A stretch of 64,000 nt of DNA from Rhodobacteraceae bacterium LMO-JJ12 (GCA_021555075.1 JAKGBX010000001.1:992001-1056000), one strand, 5' to 3'; counted from the stretch's first letter, positions 54,971-63,651 are shown. Notes: generated by a model not told the origin, from the letters alone. Program-made: numbers and translations.

Positions 54971-55229
54971 GCCCCGCGTCCAGTCCTGTCAGTGTCTACA
55001 GGGTCGGCCCAACGGCCACCACATCGCCAAAGCGGCGGCACCCGCCCTGATGTTGCGGCTCGACCTGATCTGCAAACCGGTTGTCATTTGTATTCGTCTC
55101 ACGTTTCGCGCCGACCTCCCCCACCACGGCCGATGATTCGGAACTGCAATGCTTGCCTCATGCCGCTTCACCGGCCTCGCGCGGCCCCGCATCCACGGCA
55201 GATTCTGACGACAGATTAGACATAGCCGA

Positions 55230-55249
55230 ATTATATTCATTTGCATATG
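55230..55249 (-). promoter_or_regulatory. MarR operator overlapping the -10 box of iorA
   Basis: On plus, TATATTCATTTGCATATG (55232-55249) differs from the marR site at few positions. On minus, TATAAT (55230-55235) is a perfect -10 sequence that the site overlaps. A repressor bound here would block the iorAB and probably the dctPQM transcript. Confidence 0.6.
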
Positions 55250-55384
55250 TTTTTTCGCACGCCCCGGAAACAACCCACCGGTTCACCGCGCAGCATGGTA
55301 TGCATACGCGATCCGACCGCCCGGTTTTGCCCGCCAAAGGCGGCGATATGTCTTTCGCGTGTTGAATTGCGCGCCGCCTCAGTC

Positions 55385-55407
55385 TTCCTCTGACCGGAAA
55401 TATCCCG
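55385..55407. repeat. 23-nt dispersed intergenic repeat, copy 2
   Basis: Identical to 8498-8520 over 23 bases. The bases after it differ: here GCCGGAGGCATCGA, there a GC-rich palindromic array. It lies about 120 bp upstream of the MBL-fold gene. Confidence 0.7.
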
Positions 55408-55527
55408 CCGGAGGCATCGAATCTCATTTGCCGCGCGCTCGCGCTGACTCCACCCTTAACATATTCATAAAACATGTTGCGTCTTTCAAACCAGTGCCCA
55501 TAATTGCCCCATTGAGGGAGGCCTGCC

Positions 55528-56499
55528 ATGACATTGATCCGACCAACCCGCCGTGAGATCCTGAAACTTGCCGCCATCGCGCCGGGCTTTGCGCTCCCGG
55601 CCATGGCGCGTGCCGATCTCGGCGCGCCAGGCCGTGAAAACCCCGGTCATTTCCACTTCTCGCTCGGCGAAGCGAAGATGACCGTGATTTCGGATGGCTT
55701 CTTCAACCAGCCGATCAGCGACATCGCAGTGAATGCCGACCGCGCCGAGGTTGAGGCCGCCATTGCCCGCCATTTCCTGTCAAAAGAAGCCAATTACGCC
55801 CATACAAACCACCTTTTGGTTGAACTCGGCGATGCCAGGGTGCTGGTTGATGTTGGCTCCGGCTCGCGGTTCTTTGACACCGCCGGGCGGCTTCTGACCA
55901 ATATGGAGGCCGCCGGGATCGACCCCGACTCGATCACTCATGTCTTCATCACCCATGCCCACCCCGATCACATCTGGGGCATCCGCGATGATTTCGACGA
56001 ACCGATCTTTCCGGGTGCCGAATACATCATCGGCGAGGTCGAGCATGGCTACTGGATGCAGGACGGGCTGGCCAATGCCGTCGCGCCCGAGGATCAACAA
56101 TTCGTCGTCGGCGCGGTCAACTCGATCAATGTCGAAGGTGTCGACTGGACCATGGCGCAGGACGGCGCCGAAATCGCCCCCGGTATTTCGGTGATGAACA
56201 GCTTCGGCCACACCGCGGGGCACATGAGCCTGCGGGTTGAATCGAACGGCAAGCAACTTCTCGCCATTGGTGATGCCTTTGCCCAGACATGGATGAATTT
56301 CGCCCATCCCGACTGGTACAACGATATCGACGCCGACCCGGTTCAGACCGTGGCCAGCCGTAACGCCATCCTCGATATGGCTTCCGCCGATGGCATCGCC
56401 CTTTTGGGCTATCACTTTCCGTTCCCCGGCGTGGGCCATGTGCTGCGCGAAGGCGGCAGCTTCCGCTTTGTGCCGGCACTCTGGCAGTTTGGTGGCTGA
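55528..56499 (+). CDS. Tat-exported MBL-fold metallo-hydrolase
   Basis: A 323-aa protein. The N-terminus has a twin-arginine signal (PTRREILKLAAIAPGFALPA, Arg8-Arg9), so it is exported folded. The metallo-beta-lactamase motif is THAHPDHIWG (His143, His145, Asp147, His148). Further metal ligands are in NSFGHTAGHMSLRV, with GDAF and YHFPFPG near the end. The substrate is unknown; lactonase, thioesterase or sulfatase-type activity is possible. It may share the upstream region with iorA but points the other way. Confidence 0.87.
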   Translation: MTLIRPTRREILKLAAIAPGFALPAMARADLGAPGRENPGHFHFSLGEAKMTVISDGFFNQPISDIAVNADRAEVEAAIARHFLSKEANYAHTNHLLVELGDARVLVDVGSGSRFFDTAGRLLTNMEAAGIDPDSITHVFITHAHPDHIWGIRDDFDEPIFPGAEYIIGEVEHGYWMQDGLANAVAPEDQQFVVGAVNSINVEGVDWTMAQDGAEIAPGISVMNSFGHTAGHMSLRVESNGKQLLAIGDAFAQTWMNFAHPDWYNDIDADPVQTVASRNAILDMASADGIALLGYHFPFPGVGHVLREGGSFRFVPALWQFGG

Positions 56500-56577
56500 A
56501 CACCCGCCATGACGCCGCGAAGCTCTGGTCTTCGCGCGCGCCCTACGATATGTGGCGCGCACGATAAGGGGAACGCG

Positions 56578-57708
56578 ATGTCCACAGCCTATGACACGCC
56601 CGGCAGCATTGAGTCCGCTCTGCGCGACGCAATCACGCCGATTGAAGAAATCATTGCCGATGCGGCAAAAGGCAAGATGTATATTCTTGTCGATCATGAA
56701 GATCGCGAGAATGAAGGCGATCTTATCATCCCGGCTGAATTCGCCACTGCGGATGCGGTCAACTTCATGGCCACCCATGGTCGCGGGCTGATCTGCCTGC
56801 CGATGACGGCCGAGCGGGTCGACAGGCTTGGCTTGCCGATGATGGCGGTCAACAATTCCTCGCGCATGGAAACGCCCTTCACCGTTTCGATCGAGGCGCG
56901 CGAAGGCGTGACCACCGGCATTTCCGCCCCCGATCGTGCGCTCACCATCGCCACCGCGATTAATGAGCAGAACACGATGGCGGCACTCTCCACTCCGGGC
57001 CACGTCTTTCCCTTGCGCGCCCGCGCTGGCGGCGTTTTGGCGCGCGCGGGGCATACCGAGGCATCGGTTGATATTTCCCGGCTGGCAGGGCTGAAACCCG
57101 CGGCCGTGATCTGCGAGATCATGAAGGAAGATGGCGAAATGGCGCGGCTCCCCGATCTGGTGGACTTCGCCAAGACGCACAACCTCAAGATCGGCACGAT
57201 TTCCGATCTCATCGCCTATCGCCACAAACACGACAACCTGGTGACCGAAACCCGCTCACGAACCGTGCACTCGGAACATGGCGGCGAATGGCTGATGCGG
57301 GTCTTTGCCGATCAGATCACCGGAACCGAGCATATCGCGCTGATCAAGGGCGATATTTCCGGCCCCGCGCCAGTGCTTGTGCGCGCCCATGCGCTCAATG
57401 AACTGGAAGATGTACTCGGCCTCGGGGACGAGTCGTCGCAAACCGTGCCTCATGCCATGAAGATCATTGCCGAGGAAGGCCGCGGCGCCGTGCTGCTGTT
57501 TCGTGAACCGCACCCAAAGCTTGATTTCGGCGATGAGGATGACGCCCCCAAGATCGTCAAGCGCACCGGTCTCGGATCTCAGATCATGGCCACACTGGGC
57601 ATGTCGGAAATGATCCTTTTGACCGACTCGCCCCGCACGCGCTATCTCGGAATCGAAGCCTATGGGCTCTCCATCATCGGCACCCGTCCGATTCATCAGA
57701 AAGACTGA
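56578..57708 (+). CDS. ribBA: 3,4-dihydroxy-2-butanone-4-phosphate synthase with degenerate GTP cyclohydrolase II domain
   Basis: A 376-aa riboflavin protein. The N-terminal RibB domain (about 15-215) is intact: VDHEDRENEGDLIIPAE, then THGRGLICLPM and TPGHVFPLRARAGGVLARAG. It forms the butanone phosphate from ribulose 5-phosphate. The C-terminal RibA-like domain keeps the fold, for example SSQTVPHAM and RTRYLGIEAYGL. It lacks the zinc-binding cysteines and the CDCG motif required by GTP cyclohydrolase II, so only RibB activity is expected. The ATG at 56578 has GGGGAA upstream. Confidence 0.9.
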   Translation: MSTAYDTPGSIESALRDAITPIEEIIADAAKGKMYILVDHEDRENEGDLIIPAEFATADAVNFMATHGRGLICLPMTAERVDRLGLPMMAVNNSSRMETPFTVSIEAREGVTTGISAPDRALTIATAINEQNTMAALSTPGHVFPLRARAGGVLARAGHTEASVDISRLAGLKPAAVICEIMKEDGEMARLPDLVDFAKTHNLKIGTISDLIAYRHKHDNLVTETRSRTVHSEHGGEWLMRVFADQITGTEHIALIKGDISGPAPVLVRAHALNELEDVLGLGDESSQTVPHAMKIIAEEGRGAVLLFREPHPKLDFGDEDDAPKIVKRTGLGSQIMATLGMSEMILLTDSPRTRYLGIEAYGLSIIGTRPIHQKD

Positions 57709-57711
57709 TCC

Positions 57712-58257
57712 ATGGCCGAATCCCACTACACCCTGCCCAGAGCGAAACTGGACAAACCGACGAAACTGCTGATCGTCACCGCGCCATTCTATCGTGATAT
57801 CGCCGACAACCTGATCAAGGGTGCCGTGGCCGAGATCGGAGCCAGCGGCGCGACTTACGAAGCCATCGAAGTCCCCGGAGCGCTGGAAATTCCCACCGCC
57901 ATCGGCATCGCCGAGCGGATGTCGAATTTCGACGGTTACGTCGCGCTGGGCTGTGTCATTCGCGGTGAAACCACGCATTATGAGACGGTCTGCAACGACT
58001 CCTCACGCGCGCTCACCATGCTGGGCCTTCAGGGGCTTTGCATCGGCAATGGCATCCTCACCGTCGAAAACACCAAACAGGCAGAAGTGCGCGCCGATCC
58101 CGCCGAAATGAACAAGGGCGCAGGTGCCGCCGCTGCCGCCTTGCATCTCATCGCGCTTGCCCGTAAGTGGGGCGGCGCGCGAAAAGGGGTAGGTTTCCTC
58201 CCCGACAGCGAAAACTACCAGATCGCTGGCGAACTCAAGGACAACCCCTCGGCATGA
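57712..58257 (+). CDS. ribH: 6,7-dimethyl-8-ribityllumazine synthase
   Basis: A 181-aa enzyme, normal length for an alphaproteobacterial form. The active-site stretches are EVPGALEIPTAIG and ALGCVIRGETTHYETVCNDS. It condenses ribitylamino-uracil with butanone phosphate; RibE then makes riboflavin. It starts 3 bp after ribBA and overlaps nusB by 4 bp, so ribBA-ribH-nusB is one transcript. Confidence 0.95.
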   Translation: MAESHYTLPRAKLDKPTKLLIVTAPFYRDIADNLIKGAVAEIGASGATYEAIEVPGALEIPTAIGIAERMSNFDGYVALGCVIRGETTHYETVCNDSSRALTMLGLQGLCIGNGILTVENTKQAEVRADPAEMNKGAGAAAAALHLIALARKWGGARKGVGFLPDSENYQIAGELKDNPSA

Positions 58258-58721
58258 CCCTCTCGGGCAATCAGAAACGCAAGATGAAGTCTGCCGCCCG
58301 GCTCTATGCCGTGCAGGCACTGTTTCAGATGGAGCATTCCAGCCAAACACTGGAAGCCGTGGCGAGCGAGTTCGAAGACCACCGTTTCGGCGCCACCTAT
58401 GATGGCGAAGAAATGGCCGAAGGCGATTCTGCGCATTTCCGCCGCGTGTTGGAAGATGCCGTGAACCATCAGGCCTTGATCGACCAGATGACCGACCGCG
58501 CCCTCGTGGCGAAATGGCCAATTGCGCGGATCGACCCCACCTTGCGCGCGCTGTTTCGCGCCGCCGGGGCCGAGATGACCCAATCCAGCACGCCGCCCAA
58601 GGTGGTGATCAACGAATATGTCGATGTCGCCCGCGCGTTTTTTCCTGAAAGCAAAGAGCCGCAATTCGTTAACGCCGTGCTCGACCACATGGCGCGCGAA
58701 GCCAAACCCGACGCATTCTGA
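58254..58721 (+). CDS. nusB: Transcription antitermination factor NusB
   Basis: A 155-aa protein. The NusB fold appears in KMKSAARLYAVQALFQMEHS and in ARIDPTLRALFRAAGAEM with VINEYVDVARAFF. NusB binds boxA RNA with NusE in rRNA antitermination. The ATGA overlap with ribH sets the start at 58254; an earlier in-frame ATG lies inside ribH. The ribH-nusB linkage is very common. Confidence 0.95.
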   Translation: MTLSGNQKRKMKSAARLYAVQALFQMEHSSQTLEAVASEFEDHRFGATYDGEEMAEGDSAHFRRVLEDAVNHQALIDQMTDRALVAKWPIARIDPTLRALFRAAGAEMTQSSTPPKVVINEYVDVARAFFPESKEPQFVNAVLDHMAREAKPDAF

Positions 58722-58778
58722 CAGGCCAAACCGGAAGTTCGCTACAAAAGCGTCTGCTCCGGGATTTGCGCTCGTAGT

Positions 58779-59780
58779 TCAGCTGATCCGCGCCACCACA
58801 TAATCGGCGATGTCGCGCAGCATGTCGCGCACATCGTGCTCGGGCATCAACTCCAACGCCGCCTTGGCCTTCGCGGCCCAGTCCAACGCATCCTCGCGCG
58901 TAGCGACAAGCGCACCATGCTTGTGCAAAAGCGCCATCGCGTGTTCCAGATCCCCCTCGCGCTGATCGCCCTTCTCAAAGGTCCGACTCCAGAAGGCCCG
59001 CTCCTCTGTGTCTGCCTTGGCCACCGCCTTGATCACCGGCAGGGTCAGCTTGCGCTCGCGAAAATCATCGCCCAAATTCTTGCCCGTCGCTTTTGTATCC
59101 CCGGCATAATCCAGAAGGTCATCGACAATCTGAAACGCGATCCCCAACGCATCGCCATAATCAAACAGCGCCTGCACCTGCGCCTCGGGCGCGTCGGCAA
59201 TCACGCCACCCACCTGTGTTGCAGCCGAAAATAGCGCCGCCGTCTTGCCCCGCACCACCTGCAAATAAATCGCCTCGTCAGTACGCAAATCCTGCGCCGC
59301 GGTCAGTTGCAAAACCTCGCCTTCCGCAATGGTGGCCGACGCATTGGCCAGAATATCCAGAACCCTGAGGTTGCCGGTCTCCACCATCAGCTGGAAACTG
59401 CGCGAGAACAGGTAATCGCCCACCAACACGCTTGATTTATTATCCCATAGCAGGTTCGCCGTAGGCCGCCCGCGCCGCTGTGCGCTTTCGTCTACCACGT
59501 CATCATGCAGTAACGTCGCGGTGTGGATGAACTCCACCGTCGCGGCCAGATGCACCGCGTAAGGCCCGCCATAGCCACATAGATCGGCCGTCGCCAGCGT
59601 CAGCATCGGGCGCAACCGTTTGCCGCCCGCCTCAACCAGATGCGCCGTCACTTCCGGAATGCGCGGTGCGTGTTCGGACGCCATGCGCCGGGCGATCAAC
59701 GCGTTGACCGCCTGCATGCCGTCTTCCAGATGCGCGGCAAGCCGCTCGTGTGGTTTAGCGGCCAATTGATCCAAGCTCAT
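58779..59780 (-). CDS. ispB: Long-chain polyprenyl diphosphate synthase
   Basis: A 333-aa trans-isoprenyl diphosphate synthase. The first Asp-rich motif is LLHDDVVDES (Asp93, Asp94, Asp97) and the second is QIVDDLLDYAGD near residue 220. AGGKRLRPML starts the domain. In this group it should make the octa- or decaprenyl tail of ubiquinone; chain length cannot be read here. The ATG at 59780 has GGGAGTG upstream and is preferred over an earlier ATG at 59807. It is divergent from the DUF2007 gene. Confidence 0.93.
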   Translation of the reverse strand: MSLDQLAAKPHERLAAHLEDGMQAVNALIARRMASEHAPRIPEVTAHLVEAGGKRLRPMLTLATADLCGYGGPYAVHLAATVEFIHTATLLHDDVVDESAQRRGRPTANLLWDNKSSVLVGDYLFSRSFQLMVETGNLRVLDILANASATIAEGEVLQLTAAQDLRTDEAIYLQVVRGKTAALFSAATQVGGVIADAPEAQVQALFDYGDALGIAFQIVDDLLDYAGDTKATGKNLGDDFRERKLTLPVIKAVAKADTEERAFWSRTFEKGDQREGDLEHAMALLHKHGALVATREDALDWAAKAKAALELMPEHDVRDMLRDIADYVVARIS

Positions 59781-59836
59781 CACACTCCCGTTCCCAAGCC
59801 TCGACAATTGCCCCGGCTTGGCCTTATCACATCCCC

Positions 59837-60052
59837 ATGAAACAGCTCTTGCGCACCAATGACCCGACCGAAATCGCCTTTGTCAAAATACTGCTTCAGG
59901 GCGAGGGTATAACTGCCTTTGAAATGGACGTAAATATGAGCGTGCTGGAAGGCAGCATCGGCATATTGCCGCGCCGGATCATGGTGGCCGACGCTGAATA
60001 CGATGATGCCTGCAAGGCGTTGCGCGACAATGGCATATCGCCCGATGGCTGA
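59837..60052 (+). CDS. DUF2007 domain protein
   Basis: A 71-aa protein. The pattern LLRTNDPTEIAFVKILLQGE near the start and GILPRRIMVADAEYDDACKA at the end fits the DUF2007/putative signal-transducing protein family. No role is known. It overlaps the methyltransferase gene by 8 bp (ATGGCTGA), so the two are co-translated. Confidence 0.85.
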   Translation: MKQLLRTNDPTEIAFVKILLQGEGITAFEMDVNMSVLEGSIGILPRRIMVADAEYDDACKALRDNGISPDG

Positions 60053-60803
60053 CGCGCTGACCCGCGATCAGTTTCTGGGTGGCAAACTCATCCTTCATCA
60101 GCCCGCAAAAGGCTATCGTGCCGGGGTCGATCCCGTGTTGCTGGCGGCCGCAGTATCGGCGCGCGCCGGGCAATCTGTGCTCGATATGGGCTGTGGCGCC
60201 GGGGCCGCCGCGCTCTGCCTTGGCACGCGCATTGCGGGGCTGCGTCTCACCGGTCTCGAACTTCAACCGCTTTACGCCGCACTGGCCCGGCGCAACGCCG
60301 CCGACAATGGCATTGCGTTTGAGGTGATCCAGGGCGATCTGACCGAAATGCCCGCAGCGCTCAAGTCCCGGCAATTCGATCATGTCATCATGAACCCACC
60401 CTATTTCGATCGCACCACCGGCAGCAGCGCCCCCGATCCGGCCCGCGAAACCGCATTGGGCGGGGGCGATGTGCAGATGGCACAATGGATCGACGCCGCC
60501 GCTAAACGCCTGTCACCCAAAGGCTATCTCACACTTATCCAGCGCGCCGAGCGCATGCCCGAAATTCTTGCAGCAACGGCCGCCTGCCTTGGGTCATTGC
60601 AACTTCTGCCGCTTTCGCCCCGCCCCGGACGCGATAGCCGGCTGGTGATTCTACGCGCCCGCAAGGACGGTCACGCCGCGTTCCGTTTGCATGACAGATT
60701 GCAGATGCACAAAGGCGAAGTGCATGAAAACGATGAAGAAAACTACACCGATGTGATCCGCTCCGTGCTGCGCGCTGGCGCCGCGCTGCCCTTTCCCAAA
60801 TAG
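60045..60803 (+). CDS. tRNA (adenine-N6)-methyltransferase family protein (TrmN6/YfiC type)
   Basis: A 252-aa SAM-dependent methyltransferase. SAM-binding motif I is VLDMGCGAGAAALCL near residue 45. The catalytic NPPY motif is in HVIMNPPYFD near residue 110. It begins GGKLILHQPAKGYRAGVDPV, which matches the N-terminal part of the TrmN6 group that modifies A37 of tRNA-Val; the substrate call is by family. The start ATG overlaps the DUF2007 stop. Confidence 0.82.
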   Translation: MADALTRDQFLGGKLILHQPAKGYRAGVDPVLLAAAVSARAGQSVLDMGCGAGAAALCLGTRIAGLRLTGLELQPLYAALARRNAADNGIAFEVIQGDLTEMPAALKSRQFDHVIMNPPYFDRTTGSSAPDPARETALGGGDVQMAQWIDAAAKRLSPKGYLTLIQRAERMPEILAATAACLGSLQLLPLSPRPGRDSRLVILRARKDGHAAFRLHDRLQMHKGEVHENDEENYTDVIRSVLRAGAALPFPK

Positions 60804-60984
60804 CAGAAACCAAGGTTCGGCGAAATTTCTCGAAGGCCATAGTAAGGCCGCAGAATTCGTTTGAACCGAATGTTGACAGCGGAAATTTACTGATTATTCA
60901 CCCCTCTCCCTTGATCATGGATGACAGACGACAAAGATTATGGTCCACTTGTCACACGACCGTAACATTCAGAGGAGGACTGCC

Positions 60985-61158
60985 ATGAGCATGAGTTCAC
61001 ATGTCGAGGAACTGAAAAAGAAACATCAAACACTCTCTGAGCAGGTCGAAATATTGCAACGCGCGCCTGGCTCCAATGATGTCGAGGTCGCAGCGTTGAA
61101 GAAGCAGAAACTTCGGCTCAAGGAAGAGATTTCCCGTCTCGAAGAAACTGCAGGCTAA
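60985..61158 (+). CDS. DUF465 (YdcH-like) small coiled-coil protein
   Basis: A 57-aa, highly charged helical protein: HVEELKKKHQTLSEQVEILQ and VAALKKQKLRLKEEISRLEE. The C-terminal KKQKLRLKEEI.RL is the DUF465 signature. GAGGAGGACTGCC provides a strong ribosome site before ATG 60985. The function is unknown. It is monocistronic. Confidence 0.85.
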   Translation: MSMSSHVEELKKKHQTLSEQVEILQRAPGSNDVEVAALKKQKLRLKEEISRLEETAG

Positions 61159-61325
61159 TCCAAACTGAAGGTAGTCGACAAACGGAAGGCAACTGACGCG
61201 GGCGCCGGCCATCCTGCGAATGCTATTTGCATGATCTGGTTGGCGAATGGGCCATTTCCAAGCGGAATGACGCCCTTCTGGCGCGGATCTGCGTTCCGCA
61301 TTGTCAGCGATTTTATCAAAGAAAA

Positions 61326-61351
61326 GGGGCCGCGCCTGATGGCGCGGCCCC
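61326..61351 (-). terminator. Rho-independent terminator after phaB
   Basis: GGGGCCGCGCC (61326-61336) and GGCGCGGCCCC (61341-61351) are a perfect 11-bp stem with a TGAT loop. On minus the stem is followed by TTTTCTTT. It lies 33 bp past the phaB stop. Confidence 0.9.
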
Positions 61352-61383
61352 ATTCGTGTTGAAACCGTATTGAAACGCCTCAA

Positions 61384-62109
61384 TCAGACGACGAATTGCG
61401 CACCGTTGGCCGAGATCGTGCTGCCATTGATGAAGCCCGCATCATCCGACACCAGGAACGAAACACAGCGCGCAATCTCTTCCGGTTGGCCCAGACGGCC
61501 CGCCGGAATCTGCGGGATGATGACCTCGTTCAGCACCTTCTCAGGGACGGCCATCACCATTTCGGTGCCAATATAGCCGGGACAAACCGCATTTGCGGTG
61601 ATGCCTGCGCGCGCGCCTTCTTGGGCCAGTGATTTGATAATGCCTAGATCGCCAGCCTTGGTCGCGGCATAGTTCACTTGCGCAAACTGGCCCTTTTGTC
61701 CGTTAATCGACGAGATCACGACGACGCGGCCAAATTTACGTTCGCGCATACCGGGCCAGATCGGATGAACGGTGTTGAACACGCCGGTGAGGTTGGTGTC
61801 GATCACCTCTTTCCACTGCTGCGGCGTCATCTTGTGAAACGGTGCGTCGCGGGTAATGCCCGCGTTGGCGACAACCACCTCGACGGGGCCAAGATCGGCC
61901 TCAACCTTCGCGATGCCCGCCGCACTCTCCTCATAGCTTGCCACGTTCCATTTGTAGGTCTTGATGCCTGTCTCTTCAGTGAACTTGGCAGCCGCCTCGT
62001 CATTGCCGGCATAGGTGGCTGCAACGTCGTAGCCATCTGCTTTCAATCGTTTCGAAATCGCTTCGCCAATGCCGCGCGTCCCGCCCGTAACCAGTGCAAC
62101 TCTAGCCAT
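61384..62109 (-). CDS. phaB: Acetoacetyl-CoA reductase
   Basis: A 241-aa short-chain dehydrogenase. The cofactor motif is ALVTGGTRGIGEAISKRLKA. The catalytic Ser-Tyr-Lys lie in VISSINGQKGQFAQVNYAAT followed by Lys. It reduces acetoacetyl-CoA to (R)-3-hydroxybutyryl-CoA for polyhydroxybutyrate. Unlike many clusters it is separated from phaA by 198 bp with a terminator, so expression may be independent. Confidence 0.93.
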   Translation of the reverse strand: MARVALVTGGTRGIGEAISKRLKADGYDVAATYAGNDEAAAKFTEETGIKTYKWNVASYEESAAGIAKVEADLGPVEVVVANAGITRDAPFHKMTPQQWKEVIDTNLTGVFNTVHPIWPGMRERKFGRVVVISSINGQKGQFAQVNYAATKAGDLGIIKSLAQEGARAGITANAVCPGYIGTEMVMAVPEKVLNEVIIPQIPAGRLGQPEEIARCVSFLVSDDAGFINGSTISANGAQFVV

Positions 62110-62252
62110 GATATCCTCCTGAAGTTATGTGTTTCGTTGGTAACTCTGTTACGCAGTTCGCCCGAGATGCGCAACATTATTGCGCAAGAAATTTCCATGA
62201 TTTGGCTACTTTGCCGGATATTCGCTCACTCTAGCGTGGTCGGCCCGTTGCG

Positions 62253-62286
62253 TCAAAAAAGAGGCGCCATCGCGGCGCCCCTTGTT
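62253..62286 (-). terminator. Rho-independent terminator between phaA and phaB
   Basis: GGCGCC (62263-62268) pairs with GGCGCC (62274-62279), with flanking G-C bases. On minus it is followed by TCTTTTTT. It lies about 25 bp past the phaA stop and should end or reduce read-through into phaB. Confidence 0.75.
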
Positions 62287-62307
62287 TTACTCGTATTTTG
62301 CTGAGGC

Positions 62308-63483
62308 TCAGTCGCGCTCAAGGCACATGGCCACGCCCATGCCGCCGCCGATGCAAAGCGTGGCGAGACCTTTCTTGGCGTCGCGCCGCTTCATTTCGAA
62401 CAATAGCGTGTTAAGAATACGCGCGCCCGAGGCACCGATCGGGTGACCGATGGCAATCGCGCCGCCGTTGACGTTCACAATCGCCGGGTCCCAACCCATG
62501 TCTTTGTTCACCGCACAGGCTTGCGCGGCAAAGGCTTCATTAGCCTCTACAAGGTCCAGATCCTCAGGTTTCCAACCGGCCTTTTCCAGCGCCTTGCGGC
62601 TGGCATAGATCGGGCCCGCGCCCATGATCGACGGGTCAAGGCCCACGGTGGCATAAGACGCGATCCGCGCCAGCGGCTCGATACCGCGTTTGGCGGCATT
62701 CTCGGCGCTCATCAACAAGGTACCAGCCGCCCCGTCGTTCAGCCCCGAAGCGTTTGCTGCCGTGACCGAACCATCCTTGGTGAAGGCCGGGCGCAGCTTC
62801 TGCATCGCTTCCATCGTGGCGCCGTGGCGGATATATTCGTCGGCGTCCACGACGATGTCGCCCTTGCGGGTTTTGATCGTGAAGGCCACGATCTCATCGA
62901 CGAATTTACCGGCTTTCTGCGCCGCTTCCGCCTTGTTCTGGCTGGCGACGGCGAATTCATCCTGTTGGTCACGGCTGATTTGCCATTTTTCGGCGACGTT
63001 CTCTGCGGTCTGGCCCATGTGATAGCCGTTGAACGCGTCCCAGAGGCCGTCACGGATCATCGAATCGATATAGTTCACATCGCCCATCTTGGTGCCCGCG
63101 CGCAGATGCGCGACATGGGGGCTGAGGCTCATGTTTTCCTGGCCACCGGCCGCCACGATATCGGCTTCGCCCGTCAGGATCTGCTGTGCTCCAAGTGCGA
63201 CGGCGCGCAGGCCCGAGCCACAAACCTGATTGATGCCCCAAGCCGAGCTTTCGATGGGCAGGCCGGCGTTGACATGGGCTTGGCGCGCCGGGTTCTGGCC
63301 TTGGCCGGCACTCAACACCTGACCGAGGATGGTCTCGGAGACTTCACCCTTTTCGATCCCTGCGCGGGCCACCAGCTCTTGCAGAACGGCGGCACCCAGA
63401 TCATGCGCGGGCGTATTGGCAAACGCGCCCGTAAACGAGCCCACGGCAGTGCGTGCAGCGGAGGCGATAACGACATTGGTCAT
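62308..63483 (-). CDS. phaA: Acetyl-CoA acetyltransferase (beta-ketothiolase)
   Basis: A 391-aa thiolase condensing two acetyl-CoA to acetoacetyl-CoA. The nucleophile Cys is in [14 protein letters not shown] near residue 89. [20 protein letters not shown] holds the catalytic His near residue 347, and [13 protein letters not shown] holds the second Cys near 378. The ATG at 63483 gives [15 protein letters not shown], the normal start; a longer frame upstream is not conserved. Confidence 0.95.
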   Translation of the reverse strand: MTNVVIASAARTAVGSFTGAFANTPAHDLGAAVLQELVARAGIEKGEVSETILGQVLSAGQGQNPARQAHVNAGLPIESSAWGINQVCGSGLRAVALGAQQILTGEADIVAAGGQENMSLSPHVAHLRAGTKMGDVNYIDSMIRDGLWDAFNGYHMGQTAENVAEKWQISRDQQDEFAVASQNKAEAAQKAGKFVDEIVAFTIKTRKGDIVVDADEYIRHGATMEAMQKLRPAFTKDGSVTAANASGLNDGAAGTLLMSAENAAKRGIEPLARIASYATVGLDPSIMGAGPIYASRKALEKAGWKPEDLDLVEANEAFAAQACAVNKDMGWDPAIVNVNGGAIAIGHPIGASGARILNTLLFEMKRRDAKKGLATLCIGGGMGVAMCLERD

Positions 63484-63651
63484 GAATGAGATCCTCTTCC
63501 CTCTTGGGTAGGGGCGAATCTCTGCCACAAATGTGTCGGGGGCGAACCCCGCACAGGCCGCCCCCGGCCCGGTTCCCGATTTTCATAGCGGATTTGCCGC
63601 GCTGCGGCAACTGCTGGATCACCCAAGGGAAGGTTGCGCAATGTCGCAGTC

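Larger units (their letters stand above)
54971..55527. other. Divergent control region between iorA and the MBL-fold gene
   Basis: A 557-bp gap without a believable gene. It contains the operator/-10 of iorA (55230-55249) and a perfect palindrome GTATGCATAC (55298-55307), possibly a second operator. Copy 2 of the 23-nt dispersed repeat (55385-55407) is also here. If the iorA promoter call is right, the transcript has a leader of about 250 nt. Confidence 0.55.

Noticed and set aside
56500-56577. FMN riboswitch before ribBA
   Set aside because: The conserved RFN core sequences and multi-stem layout are absent; only two simple hairpins are present.
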